From Chryseobacterium gleum (GTDB lineage: Bacteria; Bacteroidota; Bacteroidia; Flavobacteriales_D; Crocinitomicaceae): 32,634 nucleotides of DNA. The notes under the pieces were generated by a model. It saw only the letters and a program-made list of their open reading frames with translations. It did not search any database and was not told the origin of the DNA. This document shows, piece by piece, positions 31,646-32,634 of the stretch (within the stretch, counting starts at the first letter, position 1; each line of letters opens with the position of its first letter). Position numbers and translations under genes: made by a program. The stretch spans positions 1-32,634 of the forward strand of contig CALPUT020000002.1 in assembly GCA_943326825.2 (NCBI GenBank), given 5' to 3'.

Positions 31646-31894
31646 TTATTTTTTGTTAACGAAAACTTGTAATCCTGATTTCAAGTTAGCTGCTTTGTTA
31701 GAATGAATAACATTAACTTTCGCTAATTTATCAATCATTGCAATTACACTTGGTAATAAAGTCACAGCTTCATCTTTAGTAGATGCACGTAATTTACGTA
31801 CCGCATTACGAGTAGTTTTATGAACGTATTTGTTACGTAATCTTTTAGACTCGTTTGATCTAATTCTTTTTTGTGCAGATTTATGATTTGCCAT
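31646..31894 (-). CDS. rpsT: 30S ribosomal protein S20
   Basis: 82 residues, basic, starting [20 protein letters not shown] as in typical S20, with [11 protein letters not shown] and a C-terminal [19 protein letters not shown]. It binds 16S rRNA early in 30S assembly. No TAnnTTTG box is seen in the 37 bases between it and the tRNA-Glu upstream, so it may be cotranscribed with the tRNA pair from the promoter at 32168-32199. Confidence 0.96.
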   Translation of the reverse strand: MANHKSAQKRIRSNESKRLRNKYVHKTTRNAVRKLRASTKDEAVTLLPSVIAMIDKLAKVNVIHSNKAANLKSGLQVFVNKK

Positions 31895-31931
31895 TTTTTT
31901 CTTTATTATTATTTACAGAACTTAATCCTTG

Positions 31932-32003
31932 TAGCCCATAGGAGAATCGAACTCCTGTTTCCAGGATGAAAACCTGATGTCCTAACCACTAGACGAATGG
32001 GCC
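31932..32003 (-). tRNA. tRNA-Glu (TTC), second copy in transcription order
   Basis: 72 nt: 7-bp acceptor GGCCCAT/ATGGGCT (first pair G-U), D-arm with GTCTAGTGGTTAGGAC, anticodon loop TTTTCAT with anticodon TTC, T-arm AGGAGTTCGATTCTCCT, discriminator A. CCA is not encoded. Identical to the copy at 32049-32120. Confidence 0.95.
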
Positions 32004-32048
32004 TTATTCCTTTTAATTAACCTTACAATATTTCAATTGCTACTTTTG

Positions 32049-32120
32049 TAGCCCATAGGAGAATCGAACTCCTGTTTCCAGGATGAAAACCTGATGTCCT
32101 AACCACTAGACGAATGGGCC
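32049..32120 (-). tRNA. tRNA-Glu (TTC), first copy in transcription order
   Basis: Base-for-base the same 72-nt tRNA as at 31932-32003, 45 bases upstream of it on the transcript. Intact cloverleaf with anticodon TTC; no encoded CCA. Expressed from the promoter at 32168-32199. Confidence 0.95.
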
Positions 32121-32167
32121 TTAATCCTTTTGTTTCACTTATTAAGCCGCTGCTCAATTTCGGAGTG

Positions 32168-32199
32168 CAAATATAAGCACGATTTTCTTTAATCTCCAA
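32168..32199 (-). promoter_or_regulatory. Promoter of the tRNA-Glu pair (and perhaps rpsT)
   Basis: Minus-strand TTTGG at -33 (TTG = complement of 32197-32199), a 21-base spacer and TATATTTG at -7 (complement of 32168-32175). Long A tracts (complement of the T runs at 32211-32219 and 32221-32229) lie just upstream, like an UP element. The start would be near 32161, about 40 bases before the first tRNA. Confidence 0.7.
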
Positions 32200-32252
32200 A
32201 TAAAAACGACTTTTTTTTTATTTTTTTTTGATCTAAATAATATTTTTTTGAA

Positions 32253-32304
32253 AATCAATTATTTAAAAAATAATTTTTCGTTATTATCTTTTAAATAATT
32301 GATT
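32253..32304. repeat. Long AT-only inverted repeat after proS
   Basis: Perfect 16-bp arms (32253-32268 and 32289-32304) with an inner 5-bp AATAA/TTATT stem (32269-32273, 32281-32285). It begins 12 bases after the proS stop on the minus strand. It may be the proS terminator although no T tract follows. Confidence 0.6.
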
Positions 32305-32316
32305 AATTTTCTGCTT

Positions 32317-32634
32317 CTAATAAGCTTTCGCAATAACAACTCTTCTTTTTGAAGGTTTACCTGTTACCATACAAACACCTTCTTCATCTTCTGCATCTAA
32401 AGGAATGCATCTAATTGTAGCTTGTGTATCTTGCTTGATTTTCTCTTCCGTTTCTGAAGTTCCATCCCAATGAACCAAATAGAAACCACCTTTTTCTTTT
32501 AATTGAGTCTTAAATTCTTCGTAAGTATCAACTTTATGAAAATTCTCCGTTCTAAATTTTGCAGCTCTGTTGTAAAGATTCGTCTGTATATCTTCTAATA
32601 AGTTATGGATATAAGTTTCCAATCCTTCAAAGTC
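32317..32634 (-). CDS. proS: Prolyl-tRNA synthetase, C-terminal part (start is outside the window)
   Basis: The last 106 codons, in frame to the window edge, starting [13 protein letters not shown]. The C-terminal zinc-like domain of the archaeal/eukaryotic-type ProRS is clear: [38 protein letters not shown] and the ending [13 protein letters not shown]. This form lacks the editing domain of E. coli ProRS and charges tRNA-Pro in the cytosol. A TTG at 32622 is an internal Leu, not a start. Confidence 0.93.
   Translation of the reverse strand, partial: DFEGLETYIHNLLEDIQTNLYNRAAKFRTENFHKVDTYEEFKTQLKEKGGFYLVHWDGTSETEEKIKQDTQATIRCIPLDAEDEEGVCMVTGKPSKRRVVIAKAY

Noticed and set aside
31932-32120. 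Direct repeat suggestive of an insertion or attachment site
   Set aside because: The repeat is exactly the two tRNA-Glu genes; there is no integrase or foreign DNA beside them.
1-32634. Search for CRISPR arrays, phage genes, transposases and toxin-antitoxin pairs
   Set aside because: No regularly spaced repeats and no such protein families were seen; gene content and base composition look uniform throughout.

Overview
The window looks like the chromosome of a member of the Bacteroidota, most likely order Flavobacteriales (possibly a Crocinitomicaceae/Fluviicola-like bacterium; the family is a guess). Reasons: very AT-rich DNA; start codons mostly without Shine-Dalgarno sequences; repeated -7 boxes of the Bacteroidota type TAnnTTTG; a fused SecDF; and typical Bacteroidota families (Porin_10-like porin, DUF4924, WbqC, a LepB with a DUF5684-like N-terminus, SiaC/DUF1987). 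I see no phage, insertion sequence, CRISPR array or other obvious accessory island. It is a dense core-genome segment of about 35 protein genes, two tRNA genes and one candidate small RNA.

Layout. (1) 1-3384, plus strand: the tail of an upstream gene, then dapB, lepB and wbqC, ended by a hairpin terminator. (2) 3385-3522: two consecutive hairpins, with a promoter-like box between them that may define a small RNA. (3) 3523-7010, minus strand: an ECF sigma factor, trmN6, rimM and rpsP (the last three one operon), and a LexA/CI-like repressor with its own promoter. (4) 7084-13708, minus strand: a tightly packed run transcribed in the order radC, wecB, polysaccharide deacetylase, DUF423, PhnP-like hydrolase, an unknown protein, an orphan ABC ATPase and YihY. 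(5) 13804-16797, minus: secDF with its own terminator, divergent from (6) 17035-18965, plus: a membrane-anchored conserved protein and a GlcD-type FAD oxidase. (7) 18972-20394, minus: DUF4924, an OmpH-like lipoprotein and an 82-residue protein. (8) 20521-20916, minus: an isolated SiaC-like gene. (9) 21061-24398, minus: hemB, an M50 protease, an Smr protein and a BadF-type kinase. (10) 24537-28942, plus: a lipoprotein, a small secreted protein and a 1019-residue TerB-like/ABCG transporter. (11) 28996-32634, minus: fabG, a putative porin, rpsT, two identical tRNA-Glu genes and the 3' part of proS.

Themes. Much of the window serves the cell envelope: LepB and SecDF (export), WecB and the deacetylase (surface polysaccharide), OmpH lipoprotein, porin, YihY and the M50 protease. 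The rest is translation (rpsP, rimM, rpsT, tRNA-Glu, proS) and core metabolism (dapB, hemB, fabG). The least explained parts are the TerB-ABCG cluster in region 10, the candidate small RNA in region 2, the autocleavable-type repressor, the lipid-anchored OmpH protein and the perfect hairpin abutting the radC start codon. Three listed genes are better started at an internal ATG than at an upstream TTG (rimM, the S24 repressor and the porin), and two use GTG (wecB and the PhnP-like hydrolase).
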